The notes below the pieces were generated by a model. That model did not search any database, was not told where the DNA came from, and saw nothing but the letters and a program-made list of their open reading frames with translations. From the NCBI RefSeq assembly GCF_004342485.1, contig NZ_SMBU01000006.1:1-64000 (forward strand): a DNA stretch of 64,000 bases, given 5' to 3'. The position numbers and the translations under genes are program-made. Source of the stretch: Roseateles saccharophilus (lineage in GTDB: Bacteria > Pseudomonadota > Gammaproteobacteria > Burkholderiales > Burkholderiaceae_C). Of this stretch, positions 7,987-16,530 are shown in pieces. Every line of letters begins with the position of its first letter. Position 1 is the first letter of the stretch.

Positions 7987-9405
7987 ATGCAAGCACGACT
8001 CAGCGCCCTTGTCCTGGCCCTGCTGGCGGTCTCCGCCCAGGCCCAGCCTCTGCCCCAGGCCGCGCCCGCGGACGAGCTCAAGGCCATGCTGGCCGAGGTC
8101 AGCCCGCAGCGCATCGAGGCGCGCATCCGCAAGCTGGTGGGCTTCGGCACGCGGCACACGCTGTCCGACATTGGCTCCGACAGCCGCGGCATCGGTGCCG
8201 CGCGGCGCTGGATCACGAGCGAGATGATGGCCTGCGCCAAGGCCGCCGGCGGGCGGCTGCGGGTGGAGGAACAGAGCTTCATCGAGCCGGCCGGCCAGCG
8301 CGTGAACCAGCCGACCGAGCTTGTCAACGTCGTCGCGACGCTGCCGGGGCGGGGCGCGAGCAAGGGCCGCATGCTGGTCGTCAGCGGCCACTACGACTCG
8401 CGCAACAGCGACGTGATGGACTCGCTGGGCGAGTCCCCCGGCGCCAACGACGACGCCTCGGGCACGGCTGCCGTCATGGAGCTGGCCTGCGTGATGGCCC
8501 GGCACTCCTTCGACGCGACCCTGGTCTTCATGACCGTGCCCGGCGAGGAGCAGGGCCTGCTCGGTGCCGCGCAATGGGCGCGCGACGCGCGGGCCGAGGG
8601 CCTGAACGTCGAGGCCATGATTACCAACGACATCGTCGGCAGCCCGCGCGGCGACGCGGGCCAGGTCGATGCCAGGCGGCTGCGCCTGTTCGCCGACGGC
8701 CTGGACCCGTTGCTGCGCCTGCTGACCGCCGCCAACGCCAACCGCCCCGCCAGCCCGGCCGACCAGAAGGCCGTGGCCGCGATGCAGGCCGAGCTGCTGC
8801 CGCTGCTGCAGGCCGGCGGCGGCGAGGACCTGCCCACCCAGCAGCTCGGCCGCCACCTGAAGGCCGCGGCCGAGGCCGCCATGCCGGGCTTCACGGTGCA
8901 GCTGATCCAGCGCCGCGACCGCTATCTGCGCGGCGGCGACCACATCCCCTTCCTGGAGCGCGGCTATGCGGCCGTTCGCTTCACCGAGCCCTTCGAGAAC
9001 TTCGCCCACCAGCACCAGAACCCCAGGACCGAAAACGGCGTCGTGTTCGGCGACCTGCCCGAGTTCGTCGATTTTGGCTACGTGGCCGACGTCGCCCGCG
9101 CCAACCTCGCCGGTCTGGCCACGCTGGCCTGGGCGCCGGCGGCGCCCAGGGGCGTGAGGCTGGATGCCAGCGGTCTGACGAACGACACGACGCTGGAATG
9201 GCAGGCCAGCGACGACCCCGAGGTGGCCGGCTACCGCATCGTCTGGCGTGACGCCGGCGCGGCCACCTGGCAGCAGGCCAGCGACGTCGGCAGGACGACG
9301 CGCGCGACCCTGCCCGTCAGCAAGGACAACGTCATCTTCGGCGTGCAGGCCATCTCGAAGAAGGGCTATGCCAGCCTGGCCAGCTTTCCGCTGCCCAAGC
9401 GCTAG
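7987..9405 (+). CDS. Secreted M28 family zinc metallopeptidase
   Basis: 472 residues with a clear signal peptide (hydrophobic residues 5-17, cleavage after AQA about residue 20). The M28 catalytic set is visible in order: GHYDSRN (zinc His), GANDDASG (bridging Asp), PGEEQG (catalytic Glu pair), NDIVG (second zinc Asp), and a late His in HQHQNPRTE. The C-terminal region from about residue 385 looks like a fibronectin-like beta domain (EWQASDDPEVAGYRIVWRD). It probably trims peptides as an aminopeptidase in the periplasm or outside the cell. It is divergent from the EF-G-like gene, with 69 bp between. Confidence 0.9.
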   Translation: MQARLSALVLALLAVSAQAQPLPQAAPADELKAMLAEVSPQRIEARIRKLVGFGTRHTLSDIGSDSRGIGAARRWITSEMMACAKAAGGRLRVEEQSFIEPAGQRVNQPTELVNVVATLPGRGASKGRMLVVSGHYDSRNSDVMDSLGESPGANDDASGTAAVMELACVMARHSFDATLVFMTVPGEEQGLLGAAQWARDARAEGLNVEAMITNDIVGSPRGDAGQVDARRLRLFADGLDPLLRLLTAANANRPASPADQKAVAAMQAELLPLLQAGGGEDLPTQQLGRHLKAAAEAAMPGFTVQLIQRRDRYLRGGDHIPFLERGYAAVRFTEPFENFAHQHQNPRTENGVVFGDLPEFVDFGYVADVARANLAGLATLAWAPAAPRGVRLDASGLTNDTTLEWQASDDPEVAGYRIVWRDAGAATWQQASDVGRTTRATLPVSKDNVIFGVQAISKKGYASLASFPLPKR

Positions 9406-9488
9406 GAGTCTCGCGGCGTCACGACCCGCGGGTCAGCAGGCCAGCGCCGCGGGCTGGGCCGGGGCCCGGCGGGGTGTTTTGCGCGGGA

Positions 9489-9929
9489 TCAGTCGTCGTG
9501 GTGGCCGTGCCCATGGCCATGGCCGCGGCCCCGGTCGTGATCGCGCCAGTCGTCACGGTCGCGGTCGTGGCCCCGCCCGTCGCGCACGACGACGTTCTGT
9601 TGGTACCAGCCGTCCTGCACGAAATAGACCGGCGCACCGCAGGCGCCGTAGCGGTAGCAGTTGTGGCGCCAGTCGCGGCGCTGTTCCGGCGGCACCCACA
9701 GGTAGACGGGGTCGGCATAGACCGGCGGGCCGACGTAGACCGGCTGCGGCGCCACCAGGATGGGCTGCGGGTAGCGGCCGATGTCGACGCGGCCATAGAC
9801 GCCCGGCTGGCTGAAGCCGATGGAGACGCCGACGTCGGCCGCGCGTGCCGCGGGCAGGGCGGCCAGCCCAGCCAGCGCGACCAGGGGCGGGGCAAGCCAG
9901 CGGTGGGGGGAAGAGTGGCGGGTTGTCAT
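9489..9929 (-). CDS. Exported protein with His/Asp-rich tail, unknown
   Basis: 146 residues. The N-terminus is a signal peptide (cleavage near AARAAD, residue about 31). The mature part begins VGVSIGFSQPGVYGRVDIGR and continues with Tyr/Pro-rich segments (VYVGPPVYADPVYLWVPPEQ). It then has two cysteines (HNCYRYGACG) that could form a disulfide, and ends in a tail of alternating His, Asp, Gly and Arg likely to bind metal. The ATG at 9929 has AAGGAGA 7 nt upstream. Proteins of this design are common and uncharacterised in Burkholderiales; an envelope role is inferred. It may share the CTGTAGGAC-type element at 10017-10063 with the divergent signalling gene. Confidence 0.75.
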   Translation of the reverse strand: MTTRHSSPHRWLAPPLVALAGLAALPAARAADVGVSIGFSQPGVYGRVDIGRYPQPILVAPQPVYVGPPVYADPVYLWVPPEQRRDWRHNCYRYGACGAPVYFVQDGWYQQNVVVRDGRGHDRDRDDWRDHDRGRGHGHGHGHHDD

Positions 9930-9994
9930 CGAGTTCTCCTTGTCGTCGCGGTATTGCTGCGGCCTCCAGTGAACGCGAAGCCGGGCCGGCCGGT

Positions 9995-10063
9995 TGTCGG
10001 CCTGTGGCCGGCTTCGCTGTAGGACAGGCGGCGAAGCTGGGCGAATGCGGCCTTGTCCTACAG
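9995..10063. promoter_or_regulatory. CTGTAGGAC motif pair (inverted, 37-nt phase)
   Basis: CTGTAGGAC at 10017-10025 and its reverse complement GTCCTACAG at 10055-10063, the TGTAGGAC cores starting 37 nt apart. A related TGTCGGCC lies 23 nt upstream (9995-10002). The element lies in the divergent gap between the exported His-rich protein and the GGDEF-EAL gene. The same inverted pair with the same 37-nt offset is found at 37067-37113. It is likely a regulator binding site; the binder is not known. Confidence 0.55.
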
Positions 10064-10141
10064 GGCGGTGCCCGCCGGGCCGACGCCGGTTGCCAGGGCC
10101 GGCCGTCAAGCTAGCCATCCTTGGCATGGGAGCAAGATCCG

Positions 10142-12655
10142 ATGAGCGAACCCCTGCAGGCCGGCGCTGCCACGCAGCAGGCCCTGGCGCAGAACGCGCG
10201 CTTCCTGGAGCGCTGCAGCCGGCTGGCCGGCGTGGGTGCCTGGGAATGGCGGGCCGAGGCCGGGCAGCTGACGCTGTCGGACTCGGCCTGCGAACTGCTC
10301 GGCCTGCCTGCCGGCCGGGTGCCGACGCTGGCGGCGCTGCTGCAGCGCTTCGGCCCGGACGGCGCGGCCATGCTGGACGCGGCCCTGCAGCGCGCCGAGG
10401 TCGGCGGCCAGGGCTGGGACGTGGAGCTGCCTTGCAACGCGGGCGCGCGCGGCCGGCGCGTGCTGCGCGTCGTCGGCGGGCCGGACGGCGAAGGCGCCGA
10501 GCGTCGCGTCGGCGTCGTCATGCTGGACGTGACCGAGCCGGCCCAGGTGCGGGCCGAGCTGGAGCACACGCTCGAGCGCCTGGCCCTGGCCACGCACAGC
10601 GGCGGTATCGGCGTCTGGGAGCTGGACCTGCAGCCATCATCCCGCCAGGGCGAACTGGCCTGGGACGACGCGATGTGGCGGCTGCACGGCGAGGCGCCGC
10701 ATGGCCAGCAGGTCGACGCACGGCGCTGGCGCCTGCGCCTGCATCCGCAGGACCGCCGTGCCGCCACGCATGCCGTGGGCGCCGCGCTGCGCCCGGGCGG
10801 CGCGCCGCTGGAGGGCGAGTGGCGGGTCTGCTGGCCCGACGGCAGCCTGCGCGTGCTGCGCGCCTCGGGCCGCGTGCTGCGCGACGCCGCCGGCCGGCCG
10901 CTGCGCCTGTCGGGGGTCTGCTGGGACGTCAGCGAGGCGCGCCGCCTGCGCCAGCAGCTGGAGGAGCAGCACGAGCTGCTGGCGGTGACGCTGCAGTCCA
11001 TCGGCGACGCGGTGCTCACGACGGATGCCGCCGGCCGCGTGACCTGGCTCAACCCGGTGGCCCAGCGGCTGACGGGCTGGTCGGCCGCCGAGGCCCAGGG
11101 CCAGCCGGCCAGCCGCGTCTTCCTCGCCCAGAGCGAGGACGGCCGCAAGCCCCTGCCCGACCCGGTGCAGCGCTGCCTGACGACGGGCCGGCCCACCCAG
11201 CTGCCCGCCGGCGCCGTGCTGCTGGCCCGCGACGGCGGGCTGCGCGCGGTGGACGACTCGGTCGCCCCCATCCGCGATGCGGCCGGGCGCGTGCTCGGCG
11301 CCGTGCTGGTGTTCCGCGACGTGACCCAGCAGCGCCGCCAGTTCGACGAGATCCGCTGGCGCGCCAGCCACGACAGCCTGACCGGCCTCGTCAACCGCGC
11401 CGAGTTCGAGCAGCGCCTGGCGCGCGGCTTCGAGCGGGCCCGGCGCGACGGCAGCCAGCATGCGCTGCTGGCCTTCGACCTGGACCGCTTCAAGCTCGTC
11501 AACGACCACTGTGGCCATGCGGCCGGCGACGAGGTGCTGCGCGAGGTGGCGCAGCGGCTCGAGGCCGGCGTGCGCGGCCGCGACACGGTGGCGCGGCTGG
11601 GCGGCGACGAGTTCGCGGCCATCCTCGAGAACTGCTCGCTGGACGAGGCCCAGCGCGTCGCGCAGAAGCTCTGCGACACGATGGACCAGTACCGCTATGT
11701 GCATGGCGAGCAGCGCTTTCGCATCGGCGTGAGCATTGGCGTGGCGCCGCTGGACGGGCGCTGGCACGACGCCGACGCGGCCCTGCGCGAGGCCGACGCC
11801 TGCTGCATGACGGCCAAGGAGCAGGGGCGCAACCGCGTGCAGGTCTGGGCGCCCGACGATGCCGCGCTGCGCGCCCACCAGAGCGAGCATCGCTGGGTCA
11901 CGCGGCTGCAGCAGGCGCTGGATGAGGAGCGCTTCGAGCTGGACCTGCAACGCGTGTTGCCGGCCCAGGGGCCCGACGACGGCCGGCTGCGCGGCGAGCT
12001 GCTGCTGCGCTTGCGCGAGCGCGATGGCAGCCGCGTGCTGCCGGGCGCCTTCATGCCGGCGGCCGAGCGCTTCCACCTCGCGCCGCGGCTGGACCGCTGG
12101 GTGCTGCGCCAGGCCGTGGCCCTGCTGCACCGCACGGGCGAGCCGCCGATCGCGAGCCTGTCGGTCAATGTGTCGGCGCTGACGCTGCAGGATGCCGCCT
12201 ACCACCAGGAGGCCCGCACGCTGCTGCTCGGGCTCGGCCCGCAGCGCGCCTCGGCCCTGTGCCTGGAGATCACCGAGACGGCCGCCATCACCCAGCTCGG
12301 CGAGGCGGCCCGCTTCATCACGCAGATGCGCGCCCTGGGTGCGCGCATCGCGCTGGACGACTTCGGTGCCGGCTCGTCCTCCTACGGCCACCTGAAGGCG
12401 CTGCCGGTGGACCTGCTGAAGATCGACGGCCAGTTCGTGCGCGCGCTGATGACCGACCCGCTGGACCAGGCCGCCGTGCGCGGCTTCGTCGATGTGGCCC
12501 GCACGCTGGGCCTGACGACGGTGGCCGAGTGCGTGGAGACGCCCGAGGTGCTGCTGGAGCTGGTGCGCCTGGGCGTGGGCGAGGTGCAGGGCTTCCTGCT
12601 GCACCGCCCGCAGCCGCTGGCCGAGTTGCTGGCGGTGGCCAGGGAGGCCGCCTGA
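10142..12655 (+). CDS. PAS-GGDEF-EAL cyclic-di-GMP signalling protein
   Basis: 837 residues, no membrane segment. Three PAS-type sensory regions (about 20-125, 140-265 and 280-400) are followed by a GGDEF domain with intact LGGDEF (about residue 487). An inhibitory RGRD lies five residues before it. An EAL domain from about 590 reads ELLLRL at the EAL position and keeps the downstream metal/catalytic motifs (LEITETA, LDDFGAGSSS, LLKIDGQFV, VAECVETPE). Both synthesis and breakdown of c-di-GMP are therefore plausible. The ATG with GGGAG upstream (10142) was chosen. It probably senses a cytoplasmic signal or redox ligand through PAS; the ligand is not evident. The CTGTAGGAC pair lies 80 bp upstream. 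Confidence 0.92.
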   Translation: MSEPLQAGAATQQALAQNARFLERCSRLAGVGAWEWRAEAGQLTLSDSACELLGLPAGRVPTLAALLQRFGPDGAAMLDAALQRAEVGGQGWDVELPCNAGARGRRVLRVVGGPDGEGAERRVGVVMLDVTEPAQVRAELEHTLERLALATHSGGIGVWELDLQPSSRQGELAWDDAMWRLHGEAPHGQQVDARRWRLRLHPQDRRAATHAVGAALRPGGAPLEGEWRVCWPDGSLRVLRASGRVLRDAAGRPLRLSGVCWDVSEARRLRQQLEEQHELLAVTLQSIGDAVLTTDAAGRVTWLNPVAQRLTGWSAAEAQGQPASRVFLAQSEDGRKPLPDPVQRCLTTGRPTQLPAGAVLLARDGGLRAVDDSVAPIRDAAGRVLGAVLVFRDVTQQRRQFDEIRWRASHDSLTGLVNRAEFEQRLARGFERARRDGSQHALLAFDLDRFKLVNDHCGHAAGDEVLREVAQRLEAGVRGRDTVARLGGDEFAAILENCSLDEAQRVAQKLCDTMDQYRYVHGEQRFRIGVSIGVAPLDGRWHDADAALREADACCMTAKEQGRNRVQVWAPDDAALRAHQSEHRWVTRLQQALDEERFELDLQRVLPAQGPDDGRLRGELLLRLRERDGSRVLPGAFMPAAERFHLAPRLDRWVLRQAVALLHRTGEPPIASLSVNVSALTLQDAAYHQEARTLLLGLGPQRASALCLEITETAAITQLGEAARFITQMRALGARIALDDFGAGSSSYGHLKALPVDLLKIDGQFVRALMTDPLDQAAVRGFVDVARTLGLTTVAECVETPEVLLELVRLGVGEVQGFLLHRPQPLAELLAVAREAA

Positions 12656-12692
12656 GGCGGGCGCCCCCACTCGGCCTGCGGCCCCGGGCAGG

Positions 12693-13058
12693 CTAGCGCC
12701 GAGGTGCCAGGTCGGCGCGCAGCGGCTGCTGGCGGTCGCGGCCGGCGGCGGCCGGCGGCGGCAGTGGCGGCAGTGGCGGCGCGGCCTGGGCCACGACGGT
12801 GGAGGCGGCCCCGTCGGGCCGTGGCGCACTGCTGCCGTCCGCCACGGCGCGCAGCGTGACCTGCAGGCCGCGGGACAGCTGCGCCTGCCACAGCGCCAGC
12901 GTGTCGCCGGCCTTGTGCAGGGCGCTGCTGAGCTGCGCGTCCAGCGGTTGCGGGTCGTCGATGACGTCCAGGCCGGTGCTGGCCACCAGCGTGGCAATGG
13001 CGGCGACGAGGGCAGGCGCCTGCCAGCCGCCGGCGTGCCGGGACTTGGGGATTCGCAT
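12693..13058 (-). CDS. Small exported or membrane-anchored protein, unknown
   Basis: 121 residues starting MRIPKSRHAGGW, with GGAGG 5 nt before the ATG. A hydrophobic segment (about 13-30, APALVAAIATLVASTGL) acts as signal or anchor. The middle is ordinary (DAQLSSALHKAGDTLALWQA), and residues about 88-105 are proline-rich (PPLPPLPPP). I do not recognise it. A single CTGTAGGAC lies 116 bp upstream, in the gap to the histidine kinase gene. It is convergent with the GGDEF-EAL gene. Confidence 0.6.
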   Translation of the reverse strand: MRIPKSRHAGGWQAPALVAAIATLVASTGLDVIDDPQPLDAQLSSALHKAGDTLALWQAQLSRGLQVTLRAVADGSSAPRPDGAASTVVAQAAPPLPPLPPPAAAGRDRQQPLRADLAPRR

Positions 13059-13173
13059 GGGGTCCTCCAGACGGGCGGGTTCGAGAGCAGGCTGCCCGCA
13101 CGCCGGCGGGCAGCCCTGGCTTCCAGTCTGGATGGCGGCGCGCCCGCGGGCCGTCGGCCTGCGCAGGCTCGGC

Positions 13174-13182
13174 CTGTAGGAC
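13174..13182. promoter_or_regulatory. CTGTAGGAC motif
   Basis: Exact copy of the 9-mer, directly after the stop codon of the histidine kinase gene and upstream of the small exported protein (start 13058). GTCGGCCTG begins 21 nt before it, exactly as at 9996-10017, so about 30 bp of arrangement is shared between the two loci. Confidence 0.45.
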
Positions 13183-13183
13183 T

Positions 13184-14623
13184 TCAGGCCGCCGTCGCGG
13201 GGCCGGGCAGGTCGCCGGGCGCGGTGACGGCCGGCTCGTCCGGCGGCTCGGGCTCGGGCCGGCGGGGCAGGCGCGCCAGCACCAGCGTGCCGCGGCCCGG
13301 CGCGGACAGCAGCTGCAGCGTGCCGCCCAGGCTTTCGATGCGGTAGCGCATGCCCAGCAGGCCGTGGTGGCCGGCGCCGACGGCCTCGGGGTTGAAACCC
13401 TGGCCGTCGTCGCGGATGCTGAGCTGCAGCCAGCCCCCGCTCTCGTCGTTCGCCTCGCCGAGGGCCACGCGCACCTGCCGGGCCTGGGCATGGCGCAGCA
13501 CATTGGTCAGCGCCTCCTGCACGAGGCGGTACAGGGCCAGGCGGTCGGCGTCGTCGGTGGCGGTGTTGACGAGCTCCAGGTTGAGCTGCAGGCCGGAGCG
13601 CTGCGCGAACTCCTGGGTCAGGATCTCCAGCGCCGGGATCAGGCCGAGGTTGGACAGCACCGAGGGGCGCAGGTCCTCGATGATGCGGCGCTTCAGCGCG
13701 ATGCCCTGGTCGAGCAGCTCGCTCATGTGGCGCAGGCGCTCGTCGATCTCGGGCGCGGCGGTGCGCGTCATGCGGCGGATGCGGGCGACGTCGAGCTTGG
13801 CCGCCGTGAGCAGCGCGCCGAGCTCGTCGTGCAGCTCGCGCGCGAGGTGGGCGCGCTCGTCCTCGCGCACGGTCTGCAGGTGCTGGGCAAGCTCGGTCAG
13901 CTCGGCGGTGCGGTGCACGACCTCGCCGTCCAGCCGGTCGCGCTCGCGGGCCAGCGCCTGCGCGTACTCGCGCCGCGCCGCGTGCAGGGCCTCGTTGCGG
14001 CGCAGGAAGACGGCCAGGCCGAACAGGCTGAGCAGCGTCAGGCCGTGCACGCCGATGCGGCCATAGGTCAGCGAGCGGAACACGGCGTCGCGCTCGCGCG
14101 CGATCTGCACCAGCTCGTGGCGGTTCAGCTGCTCGACGGCGTCGCTGACCGCCTGCATCTTCTCGCGGCCGATGTCGGACTGCATCAGCCCCTGCCAGGC
14201 GTCGGTCGAGCCCTCGCGGTAGAGCTGCACGACGAGCTGCAGCTCGGACAGCTTCTCGTTGGCGCGCTGGGCCGCCTCGGCCACCAGGGCCTCCCACTCG
14301 GAGCTGGCGTACTGGCCGCGCAGGCGCGTCAGCGCGGCCGGCAGTTCGCGCTCGGCCAGCTTCAGCGGCGCGAGGTAGTCGTCGCGCCCGGTCAGCAGGA
14401 AGCCGCGTTGGGCGGTCTCGGCCTCGGTCAGCAGCTCGCGCAGGCGCAGGCCGTCGTTGCGGGCCTGGTGGCGGGCCTGGGACTGGGTCAGCGCCGCGTC
14501 GGCGCCCCAGAAGGCCGCCTCGCTGACGCCCATGACGGCCACCGCGGCCAGCGTGGCCAGGCCCAGCGCCAGGCCGCGATGGCGCCGCGCGCCCGCCAGC
14601 CAGGGGTCCAGGCGGTGCAGCAT
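13184..14623 (-). CDS. Sensor histidine kinase, CHASE3 and HisKA_3 type
   Basis: 479 residues. Transmembrane segments at about 16-38 and 193-212 enclose a CHASE3 periplasmic domain (LLTEAETAQRGFLLTGRDDY is its signature). A coiled coil leads to the NarX/DesK-type HisKA_3 site, ERAHLARELHDELG, with phospho-acceptor His265. The HATPase_c domain follows (LYRLVQEALTNVLRHAQARQ as N box, DDGQGF, GLLGMRYRIE). The C-terminus is a Pro/Glu tail. Kinases of this type pair with NarL/FixJ regulators; the one at 15865 is the natural partner, with the receiver-only protein at 14810 as a possible modulator. The signal is not evident. Confidence 0.93.
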   Translation of the reverse strand: MLHRLDPWLAGARRHRGLALGLATLAAVAVMGVSEAAFWGADAALTQSQARHQARNDGLRLRELLTEAETAQRGFLLTGRDDYLAPLKLAERELPAALTRLRGQYASSEWEALVAEAAQRANEKLSELQLVVQLYREGSTDAWQGLMQSDIGREKMQAVSDAVEQLNRHELVQIARERDAVFRSLTYGRIGVHGLTLLSLFGLAVFLRRNEALHAARREYAQALARERDRLDGEVVHRTAELTELAQHLQTVREDERAHLARELHDELGALLTAAKLDVARIRRMTRTAAPEIDERLRHMSELLDQGIALKRRIIEDLRPSVLSNLGLIPALEILTQEFAQRSGLQLNLELVNTATDDADRLALYRLVQEALTNVLRHAQARQVRVALGEANDESGGWLQLSIRDDGQGFNPEAVGAGHHGLLGMRYRIESLGGTLQLLSAPGRGTLVLARLPRRPEPEPPDEPAVTAPGDLPGPATAA

Positions 14624-14685
14624 GGGGGCTTCAGCTATCCGCGCCACATGGGCGGCGCCTGCGACGCTCGAAACCGGCGCATTGC

Positions 14686-14775
14686 GGGCCGAGCGCAGGG
14701 CCGCCCCAAGCCGGCCCGCGCTGGCGATGTGTTCGCGGTTCGAGGCCGCGAACATCGCCGCCCCCGCGGGGGGCG
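14686..14775. repeat. Intergenic hairpin repeat, family 2 copy D
   Basis: Lies upstream of the kinase gene. After GGGCCGAGCGC and CAAGCCGGCCCGCGC comes a stem in which GGCGATG and GTTCGCGG pair with CCGCGAAC and CATCGCC, then a C5/G6 hairpin. A copy at 42442-42532 has the same layout with compensatory changes in the stem (GCTTGCGG with CCGCAAGC). Read on the minus strand, both copies are open and would encode similar peptides, M(F/L)AAS then (R/K)HIA-like residues, but no ribosome site supports translation. Confidence 0.65.
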
Positions 14776-14809
14776 GACCAGCGCACCCGCTGGGCCGGGG
14801 GCGTCATAT

Positions 14810-15214
14810 TCAGGCCGCGGCCGGGCGCGGCGAGTCATGCTCGGCCAGCTCGGCGCAATAGGTGATCAGGTCGTCGAGCTCGTGGCTCTTGTCGAACACG
14901 CGTTCGGCCCCGAGGCTGGCGCAGCGGCGGCGCATCTCGTCGGTGGCGTAGTTCGTCAGCACGACACGGCGCGCCCGCACGCCCAGGCGCTGAGCGGCCT
15001 GCAACACCCCTAGGCCCGTGCCCGAGCGCAGGAAGACGTCGACGATGAAGAGGTCGGCATTGGCATTGGGGTCGCGGCTCATCCAGCGCACCGCGCCGGC
15101 CTCGTCGGGCACGGAGCCGACGACCTCGACCTGCGCCAGCTCCTCGAGCGTGGCCACCAGGTTCTCCAGGATCACCGGGCTGTCTTCGACGATGAAGGCT
15201 TTGAGTGCTGGCAT
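14810..15214 (-). CDS. Receiver-only response regulator
   Basis: 134 residues forming a single CheY-like receiver: acidic pocket VEDS (Glu10, Asp11), phospho-acceptor Asp59 in LFIVDVFLRSG, a Thr in VVLTNYA, and a Lys in VFDKSHELD. No output domain follows. Such proteins act as phosphate sinks or as connectors to other kinases. It sits upstream of the HisKA_3 kinase on the same strand, separated by the family-2 repeat, and probably takes phosphate from it. A palindromic CTGTAGGAC element is 95 bp upstream of its start. Confidence 0.9.
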   Translation of the reverse strand: MPALKAFIVEDSPVILENLVATLEELAQVEVVGSVPDEAGAVRWMSRDPNANADLFIVDVFLRSGTGLGVLQAAQRLGVRARRVVLTNYATDEMRRRCASLGAERVFDKSHELDDLITYCAELAEHDSPRPAAA

Positions 15215-15308
15215 GGCCCGACGCAAGGCAGCGAGGGAGGAGGGGATGGGGTGGGTGCAAGTATGAACCGCTTCGGCGCCGCGCCGCCCGGGTCGGCAGC
15301 CCATCGCG

Positions 15309-15327
15309 CTGTAGGACTTGTCCTAGG
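15309..15327. promoter_or_regulatory. Palindromic CTGTAGGAC element
   Basis: CTGTAGGAC, a TT spacer, then GTCCTAGG form a compact inverted repeat (TAGGAC paired with GTCCTA). It lies between the BON gene and the receiver gene, 95 bp upstream of the latter. This is the only copy where the two half-sites are adjacent, which suggests a dimeric binder. Confidence 0.55.
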
Positions 15328-15348
15328 CACGGGCGCCGGGCCCGGGGT

Positions 15349-15675
15349 TTACGAGGGGCGCACGACGATGCCGTTGCGCACGGCGACGACGCCCGAGGTC
15401 TCGCGGGCGAGCTTCTCGGCCGTCGCGCGCTCGTTCTCGCTCTTGGCGAAGCCGGACAGCTGCACCGTTCCCTTCAGCGTCTCGACGCTGATGGCCAGCG
15501 CGCTGACGGTGGGGTTGTCGGCGAACTTGGCCTTCACGCGGGTGGTCAGCGTCGCGTCGTCGAGGTAGGCGCCGACGCTCTCCTGGCTGCGCGTGACCGC
15601 GCAGCCGCCGGTGGCGGCCAGCGTGGCGGTGAGGGCGGTGGCGACGGCGAGGGTCAGGATGGGCTTGTTCGTCAT
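15349..15675 (-). CDS. BON domain envelope protein
   Basis: 108 residues. A signal peptide ends at a lipobox-like LAATGGC (Cys about 25), so it is probably a lipoprotein. The rest is one BON domain (LTTRVKAKFADNPTVSALAI through VVAVRNGIVV), a fold thought to bind phospholipid and typical of OsmY-like stress proteins. GGAGA lies 6 nt before the ATG. The upstream gap to the NarL-type regulator carries TGTCGGAC and CTGTAGGAC in direct repeat. Induction by the neighbouring two-component system is inferred from this context. Confidence 0.85.
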   Translation of the reverse strand: MTNKPILTLAVATALTATLAATGGCAVTRSQESVGAYLDDATLTTRVKAKFADNPTVSALAISVETLKGTVQLSGFAKSENERATAEKLARETSGVVAVRNGIVVRPS

Positions 15676-15771
15676 GGTGATCTCCTTTTGTGAAGAGGCA
15701 GCCGCGCAGGCCGCTGGCACGACTATCGCCGGCCGCCGCGGCGCACGGGATAGGCCCGCGGCGCGGCCCGG

Positions 15772-15801
15772 TGTCGGACGCGGCCGGCGCCGCTGTAGGA
15801 C
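15772..15801. promoter_or_regulatory. Direct-repeat CTGTAGGAC element
   Basis: TGTCGGAC (15772-15779) and TGTAGGAC (15794-15801) are in direct repeat with a 22-nt period, about two turns of DNA, so both would face the same side of the helix. They lie in the divergent gap between the BON gene (start 15675) and the NarL-type regulator gene (start 15865). Confidence 0.5.
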
Positions 15802-15864
15802 TGCGGCTATCGCGGCGGCGGCGCGGCGCTGCTACGCTGGCGTCCCCTGCCAATACCTCACGCC

Positions 15865-16512
15865 ATGATCCGAATCGGCATCGTCGACGACCACGCCATC
15901 GTGCGCACCGGCCTGCGCCAGTTCCTGTCCGACCACGTCGACCTGCGCGTCACCGGCGAGGGCGCGAGCGGCAAGGACGCCCTCGAGATGGCGCGCGGCG
16001 GCGAGGTGGACGTGCTGCTGCTCGACATCTCCATGCCCGACCAGAGCGGCGTGGACGCACTGGCGGCCATCAAGGCGCGCTTCCCCGAGCTGCCGGTGCT
16101 CATCCTGAGCGGCTTCCCCGAGGCGCACTACGCGACGACGCTGCTGCGCCAGGGCGCCAGCGGCTATCTGAACAAGGAATGCGACCCCGAGGAGATCGCC
16201 AACGCGATCCGCGTCGTCGTGCGCGGGCGGCGCTACATCAGCCCGGCCGTGGCCGAGCAGCTGGCCGACAGCGTCGTCGGCGGCACGCCCGGCGCGCCGC
16301 CCGACAAGCCGCTGCACGAGGCGCTGTCCGAGCGCGAGTTCCAGGTCTTCCTGCGACTGGCACAGGGCGAGACGGTGGGGCATATCGCCGAGGCGCTCTT
16401 CCTGAGCGTGAAGACGGTCAGCACCTACCGCACGCGCGTGCTCGAAAAGCTCAAGCTGCAGACCAACAGCGACCTGACCTACTACGCGCTGAAGAACGGG
16501 CTGATCCAGTAG
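15865..16512 (+). CDS. NarL/FixJ family response regulator
   Basis: 215 residues. The receiver domain (1-120) has the acidic pair DD (8-9), phospho-acceptor Asp54 in LLLDISMPD, and a Lys in YLNKECDPEE. The LuxR-type helix-turn-helix (about 150-210) reads LSEREFQVFLRLAQGETVGH, then IAEALFLSVKTVSTYRTRVL. It is the probable DNA-binding output of the CHASE3 kinase at 13184. The repeated CTGTAGGAC sites around this cluster are its most likely targets, and it may control its own promoter. That assignment is inferred, not shown. Confidence 0.93.
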   Translation: MIRIGIVDDHAIVRTGLRQFLSDHVDLRVTGEGASGKDALEMARGGEVDVLLLDISMPDQSGVDALAAIKARFPELPVLILSGFPEAHYATTLLRQGASGYLNKECDPEEIANAIRVVVRGRRYISPAVAEQLADSVVGGTPGAPPDKPLHEALSEREFQVFLRLAQGETVGHIAEALFLSVKTVSTYRTRVLEKLKLQTNSDLTYYALKNGLIQ

Positions 16513-16530
16513 CCCGCGGCGCTCAGGCCC

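Noticed and set aside
5806-9405. Very long plus-strand open frame crossing the EF-G-like gene
   Set aside because: Only its last part (from 7987) has a signal peptide and M28 motifs. The rest is an open frame caused by high GC opposite a real gene.
10142-12655. EAL domain judged inactive because the motif reads ELL
   Set aside because: The catalytic Glu is present and all other EAL-domain motifs are intact, and ELL/EVL variants occur in active enzymes.
13364-15013. Long plus-strand open frame opposite the histidine kinase
   Set aside because: It has no recognisable domain and lacks a ribosome site; the minus strand has all kinase motifs.
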